Source of the DNA: Cliona cf. orientalis
Taxonomy: Eukaryota > Porifera > Demospongiae > Clionaida > Clionaidae
DNA: 64,000 nt
NCBI GenBank assembly: GCA_963930775.1
Contig: OZ005697.1
Location: 6,842,292 to 6,906,291 of the forward strand
Reading direction: 5' to 3'
A program made the position numbers and the translations under genes. Below are positions 50,545 to 60,560 of this stretch, in pieces. A model generated the notes under the pieces. The model saw only the letters and a program-made list of their open reading frames with translations, was not told the DNA's origin and ran no database searches. Position 1 is the first letter of the stretch. The number at the start of each line of letters is the position of its first letter.

Positions 50545-52064
50545 CTATTGGCTGCTCGATATTGCTACTATTTGCTCCCTCCTCCTTTGAGGAGCTAACT
50601 GCTGGTGAGGATCATAAACGTCATGGTGTGGGGGGTTGTCAGCGACTACACGATGTGCTTTTATTAACCCAGTGGTGTTATGTGTTCCTGCTGAATCAGA
50701 TTTTGTACGTCGCATTTCTACTGCACTTTGGTATGAGTTTGATTGAGGTACCAGTGGTTGTGAATCATGTCGGTCAGTGGACTGATTTTGTTGTGAGTTT
50801 GCTTTGGAGAAAGTTATGTCGTTATTGTGAGTTGTCTGTCTATTAGCCTCACTTGTGTGCTCATGTATGCTTCTGCTTCCTTCACTGATTATGCTGCCCT
50901 TTGCTGCGGCAGTGTGATCTACCGGTGCCGACCAGTCTCTATCTTGAGATAAAAGCTCCTTCAGTTTCTGTAAAGACGTCTGAACAGCAGAGATATTGGT
51001 TGTTGTTTGAGCCACTGCTGTGTGTAGTGATGGTAGAAGGCCTTTCAATGAATCACCTTCTAGTAGTGCTCTCTGCAACTGATCATGAGCGACCTCAGAA
51101 AGACACTTGATGGGTAGGAATGTAGTCTGGTGGAGTTCTTGCTGTTCCTTTAGCTGTTTACATTGCTTTTCTAAAGCTCTGTTTTGTTGCTCGAGGATCT
51201 TACATCTTGTACACTCTTGTATACCCTAAATATTAAGGAGCACATACATGTGATAATAGTATGGCATATTGTCATGTATTTTGATCTGTACATACCTTTG
51301 CGTAGAGATCTGGATCTGAATTGCTTAACTTTGATAGACGATCGCGAGTACTGAGCCTTGAACTCGATACTGAATATAAGAAAAGAATTAATTTGATGAT
51401 CATAATTATTTTAACCTCTCATACCTTGTTGGCTAGCAGTTGCATATTCTTTGACGATGACATTCTCTAGGTAGCTTGCCTGCTTGATTTCTCTCAGTAT
51501 CTCACAGAGTCGAGTCAAGAAGCCAGCCCTTCTCCTTCCCAGGCACTGTAGCAGGTACTCGCTCTTGGTCGTGTCAGATGTGTGCGCTTGTTTCATGCTC
51601 AAATACTTATCATGTTCTGTCGGTGCCAGTAGGTCTCGGCTGTTCATCTCCATGGCTACGTCATCGGGAGGAAGGTTTTTAGAGAGGTACATAAAGCAGG
51701 CCTGTAGCGCCTTTTCTTCTACTTCTTTGTCAGGAGGCATTTCCTATATCAAACATTAGCAATCATGCCACTCACACAATATGACAAAATGGACACTTAA
51801 ACTTTCTCCCTTGTGTCAAATGTTACACATACTTGCGTATACAGATCCACTCGTGGGTGTACATGTACGTATACAGGCGTACTATGTGTTTGTCCACATA
51901 CACCAGTTAGTGAGGCTCTACTACTTAGAATGATTTCAGGCTAGCTGTACCTGGTGTCTGTCCTCTTGAGAATGCCGTGGTCGAAGAGTGACAGCACTGT
52001 CTGGAGTTGCACTTCCAGCATCACTGATTTTCTTGAAGCTAAATCTCTTCTTTATTGCGGCCAT
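50545..52064 (-). CDS. CARD-like / coiled-coil protein, copy 4
   Basis: Four exons in phase: 51951-52064, 51425-51743, 51296-51369 and 50545-51225, 395 residues. The start is MAAIKKRFSFKKISD; exon 2 has the death-fold-like region (SRDLLAPTEHDKYLSM, LLQCLGRRRAGFLTRLCEIL). Exon 4 carries CTRC and the Gln/Lys coiled coil, then LLEGDSLKGLLPSL and the Ser/Gln-rich tail with RRTKSDSAGTHNT, ending VAISSSQ. Exon lengths 2 and 3 (319 and 74 bases) are identical in copies 1, 3 and 4, which supports all models. It is most similar to copy 2. No Ran gene follows it. Confidence 0.8.
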
Positions 52065-53270
52065 GATGATTATTGCACTAAGCTGTTGATAGTAATATTC
52101 TAAGTTGCCGTAGACTTTATTGAATTATTGACGTTGGTCACGTCCAGAATGTGTAATATCCCCCATTCAATTTAATTCATAGCATTCCTCAATTATGTAA
52201 TTCATGCAGTGATAGTTGTCAGTGTTCATTCTTGTCATGGTGGCCTTCTTGCTTCACTGGTAATTTAACCTTTAGGTATGTATCGTGAATACACTAAGCT
52301 ACGTGCGCACGTCACGTAGCAATCTGGACACCATTAAATTTTTGAGGGACCCTCCCATCACTCTCCCCCCCCCCCCCCCCCCACATACTATTAATATACA
52401 TTGTAACTTACATGTGCCAGTGTCATATACATGTATATATAATATTATTATTATATATATATATATATTTCAGTATCCCAACTGCGGTGTATGTAGTCAC
52501 AATGCACATGTACACTGTACATAGCATTGTGTTTTATAGAGTGTCTATGTCAGGTTTTATTTGACACCAGTCATGAATTAATTTTATACCACATAAATCT
52601 TTATCGCACCATACATTATGCTATATTTACATGAATGTTACAATTTATTTTTTTCAAGACGCCCATTTGATGGATTCACATAATTATTTCTTTACACACA
52701 TACATGTATATTATACTAATGTAGCTTTATGGTACTACAAAGGGGTAGTCTTATACCCAGGCCACTCCCAGTTATCGATGTCACAAGCTAATCTAAGAGT
52801 GGCCTGCATGTGGACGAACATGTGCCAAGTCAGCATTATTGTGGTTTGCACTAGCATAATACTACAGTCTCATGTACTCAGTTCTATGATAGAATGAACA
52901 CTTGATCATATCCCCAGTAGCCGCATAGTTGTAATGTTGTAAAACGTCTTCAATATAGTTTGTACAGTCTACATTGATGCAAGTGCCTACAGATCACAGA
53001 GAATGGAGTCTGAGACTGACTCTCAACCTTGATAATGATACTTCTATCAGAGATGAACTCGACAGCGTAATACAGCTTCCAAATTCAAGACCAATCATGG
53101 CAAGGCACGCTCTGAGTCAGCAGCATGCGTGATGCGTGCTATATGATAATATTATAGCACAGGCTGGCTTTATTTATCTGATAGATTACATTGTTCATGT
53201 AGGTTTCATCATACATGTAGATTACACCATAGTTACCTTATAACCACAGAAAAATAAACTGCTGCATAGA
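52065..53270. other. Intergenic, no gene seen
   Basis: Holds a C run of about 17 (52365-52381), an (AT)n/att tract (52435-52468) and the palindrome-related sequence at 52750-52807. The stretch 52310-52510 is the parent of the flank at 44830-45020. Confidence 0.5.
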
Positions 53271-53828
53271 TTAACAAAGTAGGGCTACAATTGAACCCGC
53301 TATTGCACGTGTATGTTGACCAGTACGTGTTCGTATTTGTGGTAGATCTGGTTGTCTTCGCAATCGAAGTTTCAACTGACGTTCCCTCTCTAATAGTCGC
53401 TGATTGTCAATCTGTAGTTTTACTATGCTTTCTTTATACTTTGAGGAGTCCATATTTGTATTCCAGTTAAAACAAAACTGTGGCACTGAGTCTGTCTTGA
53501 TATCCTTTAATCTATGATTTATAGTTTGGTATTCATACAGAAAGAGCTCCAACATTTCTTTATGGAGTTGTTCCCTGATTAAAGCCATGTTCATATCACT
53601 ATGATGAAGTTTTGTAATCTTGTCCTCATGAATAGCCAGCAGAGTGCTGAAAGTTTTGTTCATTAGATCCAGCTGCCATTCACACTGATGTCTACAGTCA
53701 CAGCTGTCTGTGAAATAACGATTGTCACTAGACCATGGAAGGAAGTGTGAAGTTAGTATTGTACCACCTATGCTTAGTATACATGTAACTAGTGACACTA
53801 TTCGTACGCCAAAAAAATTGCCGTCCAT
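53271..53828 (-). CDS. Membrane / coiled-coil protein, copy A (C-terminally truncated)
   Basis: 185 residues from ATG 53828 (MDGNFFGVRIVSL). A hydrophobic segment (residues about 9-30) is followed by a cysteine cluster, DSCDCRHQCEW. A helical region follows with coiled-coil heptads (NMALIREQLHKEMLELFL; LQIDNQRLLERERQLKLRL). The frame then ends just as a second hydrophobic segment begins (SIVALLC). Copy B at 57900-58584 continues into a full second membrane segment and cytosolic tail, so copy A looks truncated by a stop at the TM start. Family not recognised. It lies on the minus strand, inside the RABGAP1 intron. Confidence 0.65.
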   Translation of the reverse strand: MDGNFFGVRIVSLVTCILSIGGTILTSHFLPWSSDNRYFTDSCDCRHQCEWQLDLMNKTFSTLLAIHEDKITKLHHSDMNMALIREQLHKEMLELFLYEYQTINHRLKDIKTDSVPQFCFNWNTNMDSSKYKESIVKLQIDNQRLLERERQLKLRLRRQPDLPQIRTRTGQHTRAIAGSIVALLC

Positions 53829-55207
53829 AGCTGTAGTGTTGCCACTATCAGGAGTGACCCGGCCCTGCCTGTTTACACGACATGTGACCTAAATGTAATA
53901 TTCACTAGTTATGTGATATTCTTTTCTGACTATGATGTATCCATAAAAGGTATTGTTGTTTATTAGGAGGAAGTCCAGTACTGTAATTCACAATGTCATA
54001 CCGTATGGTGGGTAATTTTCATAGGGTGCTAATTTTCGTTATTTTCATGGTTGATTTGGCATCACGAAATTTTTCCACCCATGAAAATTAATGTTATGTG
54101 AGTCCATAATGATGGGTGTGGCCACAAACATCGTGGCAACGTGGCCAACACTTTCCAGTGTTAGCAAGCAACAGTAGTCACTGTCATCCAGCTGATAGCA
54201 TCTTCAACACTAATGTTGTTCTATCTCGTGCTACATGTATTTGTCCCAAGTCTCTGTAGGTATGGCTTAGTAACAAAGAAGATCGCGAGCGAGATTGAGT
54301 GCGTATATCAATTACATCATCGCTTGTGCAGTGCCACTCCCCTGGATTGGTTACTGTCACAAATTTAAAACCACAAAAATTAATTTTTAGGGCGATTTCA
54401 GACTTTCCACGAAAATTACAGACCCTGAAGAATACTGTACTATTCGAGTACTAGCCGTGGCTACTATTAATTTTAGCCTTACTGGAGTGTGGCTACTAAT
54501 CGACGGCTCTTATTTATTCGAGGGCGCTGCGGCTTTTATTAATTTTGGAGCGATATCCCTTGCTAACATTGACATAGTAGACACGTTTTTCTGGATAATA
54601 TTCAAGATGTACGTATGTAAGCAGCAGAACCAAGCTAAGGACATTTTCTGCTATGTTCTTGCGTCAAACTGACTATCATTCATGGCTTGCAATCGTGGCC
54701 ACACACACTCAATTGTATTCGCCCATGTGTGCGGCTACTACATGTATTCGCTACAGTTTCTTTTACAGAGCTGCATGTGCTGCTACTAATTGGGGTGCGG
54801 CTTCTATTCGAATACCGCAGGACGGGATTTAATTGCGTAGTTTAATATATTATGCGTTCTAGTCAAGTCAGGCCAAATTGTGAATCCAACAATTGCGATG
54901 GACGACCCATACCGTACTGTAGTATACGTGCACATTTATGTTTGCGAATCTATTAATTGCGAAACGTAGAAAAACTCGCAATTCGCAATTAATAGATACT
55001 CGCAATTAAAAAACCCGACCTACGGTAAATACAGTACTTATTATGTACATGTAATGACTACAATATGGCAGGAAATCTGGTATGTATACATGTACAGGTA
55101 AGTTTAGAAGAATGCAAATGTCAGCATTAAACTTTTATATGAAGTTACATGTACATATGTACATGTACATACTCAGTCTGGCAGCAAAGATTTTTTGTCC
55201 GTATTGT
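53829..55207. other. Intergenic with A/T-rich repeats
   Basis: Contains gtaattttcat / aaattttt / gaaaattaa stretches (54010-54420) and tattaattgcgaa repeats with their complements (54950-55010). These suggest one or two decayed inverted-repeat elements. No gene seen. Confidence 0.45.
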
Positions 55208-55612
55208 TTATTTCTTGACCAGGTATTGTTCTATAGCTTTACAAAAAATATCATAGAACTTATCCTGCTCATCCTGGGGCACCTTAAACCATTCAGTTCC
55301 ACCTCCTTGATCGACTTTGTATTTCTCCACAGCTGCATGTGCTGCTGTCTCTGCATCCAATCGTTGTGATACCAACTGACACTCTTTCCAAATCTTCAAC
55401 TGACGAGCGTTTCCTGTTTGAAGATCTCTGAGCCTCTTTTCAGGATCGTAGGCCGTTCCTATCTTGAAATAGCCACTCTCCCTTCCACCCTCATACTCAG
55501 CAATGCAGTAGACATAGCCTTCGTCATTGCTGGCTCCGTCTGATACAGTTCTCGGCTTAGGTTCAGGAACTGATCCTGTATCATTAGCTATTGCTGTGTC
55601 TGAGTTTGCCAT
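55208..55612 (-). CDS. GIY-YIG superfamily protein (T5orf172/MUG113-like), copy A
   Basis: 134 residues, single exon, start ATG 55612. After an acidic/Ser-rich leader (about 28 residues) the domain reads GYVYCIAEYEGG..., then YFKIGTAYDPEKRLRDLQTGN and finally GGGTEWFKV. This matches the GIY-YIG fold: GYVY for GIY, YFKIG for YIG, the catalytic Arg in KRL, and a Glu in EWF as the metal ligand. Such domains nick or cut DNA in many families, but stand-alone T5orf172-like members in animals have no settled role. The paralogue at 57076-57477 shares all these residues. Both copies are open frames on the minus strand. Confidence 0.8.
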   Translation of the reverse strand: MANSDTAIANDTGSVPEPKPRTVSDGASNDEGYVYCIAEYEGGRESGYFKIGTAYDPEKRLRDLQTGNARQLKIWKECQLVSQRLDAETAAHAAVEKYKVDQGGGTEWFKVPQDEQDKFYDIFCKAIEQYLVKK

Positions 55613-57075
55613 TCCCTTTTTATAATAAATTTATATTGTTTCGTTACAGACTTCTGTCACATATACATTTGAAGCTGTTTTAGTTTGTGTACCAATCAAC
55701 TGTATACTCCTCGATAGCTCTATACTTATGACGATAGTTAAAAACAAAACTGGTGGCTTCTCCTTGTTTGCGATGAATATGTACTACTGGTTAAGCAGTA
55801 TAAATTTGCATCATTATTGTAAACAACACTCTCATGACTCTCCCTTGAATAAACTATGGTAGTTGTCCAGGGAAGCCTTATTATAAGTTTGTATGCCTAT
55901 ATGTGTGTGAAAAGTACTTATCAGAAGCCTTAAGTTCCTGTTTTGCACGTATCGGTTGTTTTTTGTTGACAAAAAAATGTGCATGGTACTGTTTTTTGGC
56001 TAGGTATGATAAATCAGGTGAGAAGTGTACAGCGTACATATATATAATATTATTATTATAGGCACTTCAGCTTTCCGGACATTTCACTTATCCGGTATGG
56101 CAGCAATCAGCCAGTGGACAAAGGGGTCTAGATAGTCGAGATTGTGCTGCATCAGCAAATTCACATTTACTACATATAGGTGCTCGACTACAAAATTGTA
56201 ATGTACCACATGAGCATGGCCAATAGTGTTAAAAGAAGGTACGTAGTCATGATCATTTTTGGCCAAGGCAAAGTCTGTACAGCCCATAGGTCGATCATTA
56301 ATCAATATCAGCATTGTCCAATCGTTCACTAAGATAATTGTTATAATATTATACACATGTACATGTAATTAATTAAGCTAGCTATCCTTTGTGAAGGGCT
56401 TGTGCATGTGCGTGCACCAGGTCAGCATTGTTGTGGTTTGCACTTGAATATTACAGGCTTTCTGTGATCATAAAATTTGCACATATTCGTGTTCCTAGAC
56501 AGCTCCTTTAGTAACAGCACCATACCAGGTCCTTCCCTTTTGCAAAGGGGTACTGAGAGACTACTTGAGCTACATTAAGATACATGTAAGTACTACAGCA
56601 GCTAGTCTAAGAGAGTATTCAATAGTGAGAGCAGAGACTACAAACTTGGTGATAAAGTGAGTATACAAGAAGGCAACGAGAGAGCCTAGAACAACGAGAG
56701 CAGAGAATCGCTGACTAGGAGATTAAGACAATTACAGAGAAGGCAATAGCACTGATCTGAGCTTTTCTTGCCCACTCCATTATTCATAATTGTTCCGAGA
56801 CATACCGTAGATCGCGAAATTTTCGCCATTAAAATATTTTCGTCGACAACCTTTTCTGACAAAAATTAAACACGAGAAGTATTTTGTGCGTGTTAGTTAA
56901 TACAATGATGTATCATGTACATTCGTGTATGCAATGAAAATTAATTTAACACGCGAAATATTAAATTTTCACCGGTGAAATTATCCCGATCTACGGTACA
57001 AGTACTTAAGTATTTTTCAACAACAAAAAGTCATCATATAATACAAATTATTTCTCTTTAGGCATTTTGTTCACT
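55613..57075. other. Intergenic between the two GIY-YIG genes
   Basis: A/T-rich. The MITE at 56803-56998 is the only element identified. No gene seen. Confidence 0.5.
56803..56998. mobile_element. MITE with TACCGTAGATCG ends
   Basis: 196 bases with perfect 12-base terminal inverted repeats, TACCGTAGATCG and CGATCTACGGTA. The inside has repeated gcgaaatttt-type phrases in both directions. Similar phrases near 54940-55030 suggest an older relative. No coding frame. Confidence 0.82.
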
Positions 57076-57477
57076 TTACTTTGTAGCATTACAAAAGCGT
57101 CTGTAGAAGTCACTTTTCTCATTAGTAGTAGTAGCCTTGAACCATTCCTTCCCGCCTCCAAGATCAACGGCATACTTGCTCAAAGCATTGTGTGCTGCCT
57201 TTTCCACTGTCAGCCTACGTGACACATACTTAGGATCTCCCCAAAACTGTAGCTGACGAACGTTTCCCGTTTGAAGATCTGCTAATCTTTTGTTTGGATT
57301 TGAGGCTGTTCCCACTTTGAAATAGCCAGTCTCCCTTCCACCCTCGCACTCAGCAATGCAGTAGACATAGCCATCATCATTACTAGCTCCATCAACTGCT
57401 TCCGTGTCATCCAATTTTAGCCCAGACTCTGGGATAAGCTCAGGGAGCTGAATCAGATCATCTTCAGACTGTGCCAT
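57076..57477 (-). CDS. GIY-YIG superfamily protein (T5orf172/MUG113-like), copy B
   Basis: 133 residues from ATG 57477 (MAQSEDDLIQL). The domain starts GYVYCIAECEGGRETG, continues YFKVGTASNPNKRLADLQTGN and ends GGGKEWFK. The residues expected for a GIY-YIG fold are all present: GYVY, YFKVG, Arg in KRL and Glu in EWF. It is paralogous to the gene at 55208-55612, with a different acidic leader. The two copies lie in direct order on the minus strand, flanked by the two membrane/coiled-coil copies. Confidence 0.8.
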   Translation of the reverse strand: MAQSEDDLIQLPELIPESGLKLDDTEAVDGASNDDGYVYCIAECEGGRETGYFKVGTASNPNKRLADLQTGNVRQLQFWGDPKYVSRRLTVEKAAHNALSKYAVDLGGGKEWFKATTTNEKSDFYRRFCNATK

Positions 57478-57899
57478 GTTCACGATAAGGAGCTATGACT
57501 AATTGCCAATGTCTAGAGTAATAATCTTATATTCAGATATAGTAGCCTTATACGTGTAAAGGGGCCTGCCGGCTGAGCTGGTGTCAAGGGGATTTACCTG
57601 GGGAATTCCAGTGATAGTGTACGTGTACGTACACATAATGTTGTTCATGCAGTTATGTGTTGCATGTGAGTGAGGTGGCGTGGCAGTGGTGATAGTGAAC
57701 TACATAATAATAATGTTATTATATTATGGTCATAATTGACCACACTTTGTAAACTGTTTTGATTTTGATTCATAATGTATAGATGGTGTACAAGTAGATT
57801 ACATTACAATTAGGTCCAGTTCTAGGGATACTTTTTGTCGGTAGTTCAATACCTTGGTCACTTCTTGAGAATTGATAGTTTTTCATAGCATCGATCCCT
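57478..57899. other. Intergenic, no gene seen
   Basis: Short A/T-rich spacer between the GIY-YIG copy B and the membrane protein copy B. Confidence 0.45.
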
Positions 57900-58584
57900 T
57901 CATCCATCAATCGCTACAATGTCTCCATACATGTCATTATTACCTTCATACACAATGTTGTTGCGGATCCAGGATTTTCTCCTGTGCTTAATCTTGATCA
58001 ACAGCAAAGCAGTTAGTATAATCAACATTACTATAAGCAGGGCTACAATTGTACCTCCTACTGCAAATTTCCTTTGATCAAAACATATTTGTGATTGTGG
58101 TAGATCTGATTGTCTTTGTAATCTAAGTTTCAACTGACGTTCCCTCTCTAGTAATCGCTGATTGTCAATCTGTAGTTTTACCACATTTTCTTTGCACTTT
58201 GAGGAGTCCATGTTCGTACACCAGTTAGAACATAACTGTGGCACTGAGTCTGTCTTGATATCCTTTAATCTATGATTCATTGTTTGATATTCGTACAAAA
58301 AGAGCTCCAACATTTCTTTATGGAGCTGTTCCCTGATCAAAGCCATGTTCATATCACTTTGATGAAGCTTTGTAATCTTGAATAGCCAGCAGAGTGCTGA
58401 AAGTTTTGTTCATTAGATCCAGCTGCCATTCACACTGATGTCTACAGTCACAGCTATCTTTAAAATAACGATTGTCACTCGACCTCAGAGGAAGGTGTAA
58501 CAATAGCAACAAACTTAATACTGATATACCAGTTATACTAATAACCAGTGGCACTACTGGTACACCATAAAATCTTCCATCCAT
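57900..58584 (-). pseudogene. Membrane / coiled-coil protein, copy B (frameshifted)
   Basis: It starts MDGRFYGVPVVPL at 58584 and parallels copy A: first hydrophobic segment, then DSCDCRHQCEWQLDLMNKTF. Just after LLAI it lacks an 8-base stretch present in copy A (near 58380), which shifts the frame. The other frame (58352-57900) continues as NMALIREQLHKEMLELFL, the coiled coil, then a full second membrane segment (GGTIVALLIVMLIILTALLL) and a basic tail ending GDIVAIDG. So copy B keeps the complete C terminus but has a broken middle, while copy A has an intact middle but a truncated end. A rescuing splice is not obvious. Confidence 0.8.
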
Positions 58585-59103
58585 AGCTGTAGTATTGCCA
58601 CTATGGGGAGTGGCCCCAGAGCTCCCTGCGTACTTGACATGTGACTTAGTATTCATGTCCATAAAAGGTACATGTATTGTTTTTCTGGGCAATGATAGGA
58701 ACATCCACCTACGTTACATACATGTATACATTGTAGTTTGCCACTCTAGCTATTGTGACCTACAATATGTCACGTGATACTGTCACTGTGGTATTAATTA
58801 GTGATATGAGTGTGTACACCCCTTGGCTTGGCATGGATCTGTGCTAAGTCTGCCTACTGGCCCACTGGCTTGTACATGTACATGTATAGCTAGTTCATTC
58901 ATATTATTTGTAAGTCTCTTTTTTGATGGTTGCTTATATCTTTCATAATTCGTATTATAAGCACACAAGGTGCATTGTACATATATTTCTAATTCATGGT
59001 TTCATTTTAACCTATCGTCCATAATCATGTGCGTGCATAATTATGGTAATAAGCATCATATTGATATTATTATTTTCTCACACACACACACTTGCACTGG
59101 CAG

Positions 59104-60496
59104 ATGATGATGATGTTGTTGTGTCTGGCTGGGGTGATGTTGATGACATGAGGGAGGAGCTACTCAAGGACTGGGGGGAGCTACTCGAGAAATGGGATGG
59201 CAAGGAGAAAACTAGACCCTCAAAACTCGTCAACCTCTGCAGAAAGGTAATGTATTATTATCACTATTAATTAACTTACTACTTAACTTGTACACATATC
59301 TACCTCAGCAAAAGTATTTGAGCCATCCATTAGCATCATTTAGGAAACTAAGCCCCTAAATGACTAACTACACTTGTATTGCACAGTATAATTCACTCAA
59401 TTGCTATTAAATTTATTGGCTGCATATTTACTATAACTATATGCAGTTAGTGAGAGATATTTTAATAGTCATTCTTCGTGGTAACCTCTGATTGCAGGGA
59501 ATTCCCCGTCATTTGAGGTGTCAGGTGTGGCAGATGTTGACTGGAGCGTCCTACGACCCTCAGCTACGGGAGGCCTACAGGTTGCTCATCATTAAGGTAC
59601 ATACATGTATGTACATGTACATGTATATGATTAGAGAACGTTTATGAAATGCTTACATGCACGCAGAACCACCACCAATAGCCTCATGTCTACGGGGTGC
59701 ATAGTACATCCCTCACACAGTCAAAATGCTTGCCAAGCACAAATACACATGTATTTTCCTCGATAGTACTAACAAATAAATTAATGGAGATTCACTCAGT
59801 GATTTCCAATACATGTAGAGTACATATCCTCTTGATTGTAGGAGTCCCCAGCGGAGAATGTGATTAACTGGGACATCAAGAGGACGTACGTTGGTCACGG
59901 GTTCTTCCAGGAGGAGGACAAGAAGGAGGCTCTCTACAAGATCAGCAAGGCCTACTCTGTCTACGATGAGGAGGTCGGCTACTGCCAGGGGTTCTCGTTC
60001 ATGGCTGCTGTGGTGTTGCTGCAGGTATATATGATTCTGTACTTGTACATATACATGTGCATGTGTACATGTACATTTCATGTTGTATAGTTGCTCGCTA
60101 TCCCTCTAGAAATTCTCTCCAAGAATATATAATATACATGTAGGAGAGTATGGTTGAGGTGTGGCCTACATTTATAAAACTTTGGTCGTATCAAAGCTTT
60201 TGGCCTTTGTCCCTTCCCACATGAAGAATAATCTATCTTAGAGGCTTATAGGACTGATGTGCTATTTAATACCAACAGTGCTTTGATTTGTGCTCCTTTA
60301 TCACACAGAAAATGCCAGAAGAAGAAGCATTTGCGGTATTAGTGAAGATCATGTACAACTATGGACACAGAGATGTCTTCAAATCTAACTTTCAAAACCT
60401 ACACCTCATGTTCTACCAGCTCGATAGACTGATTGAGGTGAACTACAAAGCAGCTCTCTCTTTCTTTTAATTGCTCCTTATCCCTCCCTCCCTCAA

Positions 60497-60560
<64 letters not shown>

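Larger units (their letters stand above)
31040..59103 (+). other. 28-kb RABGAP1 intron 10 carrying a nest of antisense genes
   Basis: The donor is GATG|gtatgg at 31039/31040 and the acceptor is ctggcag|ATGATG at 59103/59104. Joining them restores phase (Asp codon split 1/2), and the protein order of RABGAP1 continues from the acidic linker into the segment before the TBC domain. All recognised genes inside, except one plus-strand frame at 33542-34216, lie on the opposite strand. The other introns of the host are 0.08-1.7 kb, so this one is exceptional and was probably enlarged by the tandem duplications within it. Confidence 0.85.

Noticed and set aside
31277-52064. Bacterial-style operon for the CARD-Ran-zinc-ribbon genes
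   Set aside because: Each gene has its own start, introns and spacing of 0.5-2 kb; nothing shows a shared transcript.
54457-54672. 71-codon plus-strand frame
   Set aside because: A/T-rich, flanked by decayed repeat sequence, no splice or family support.
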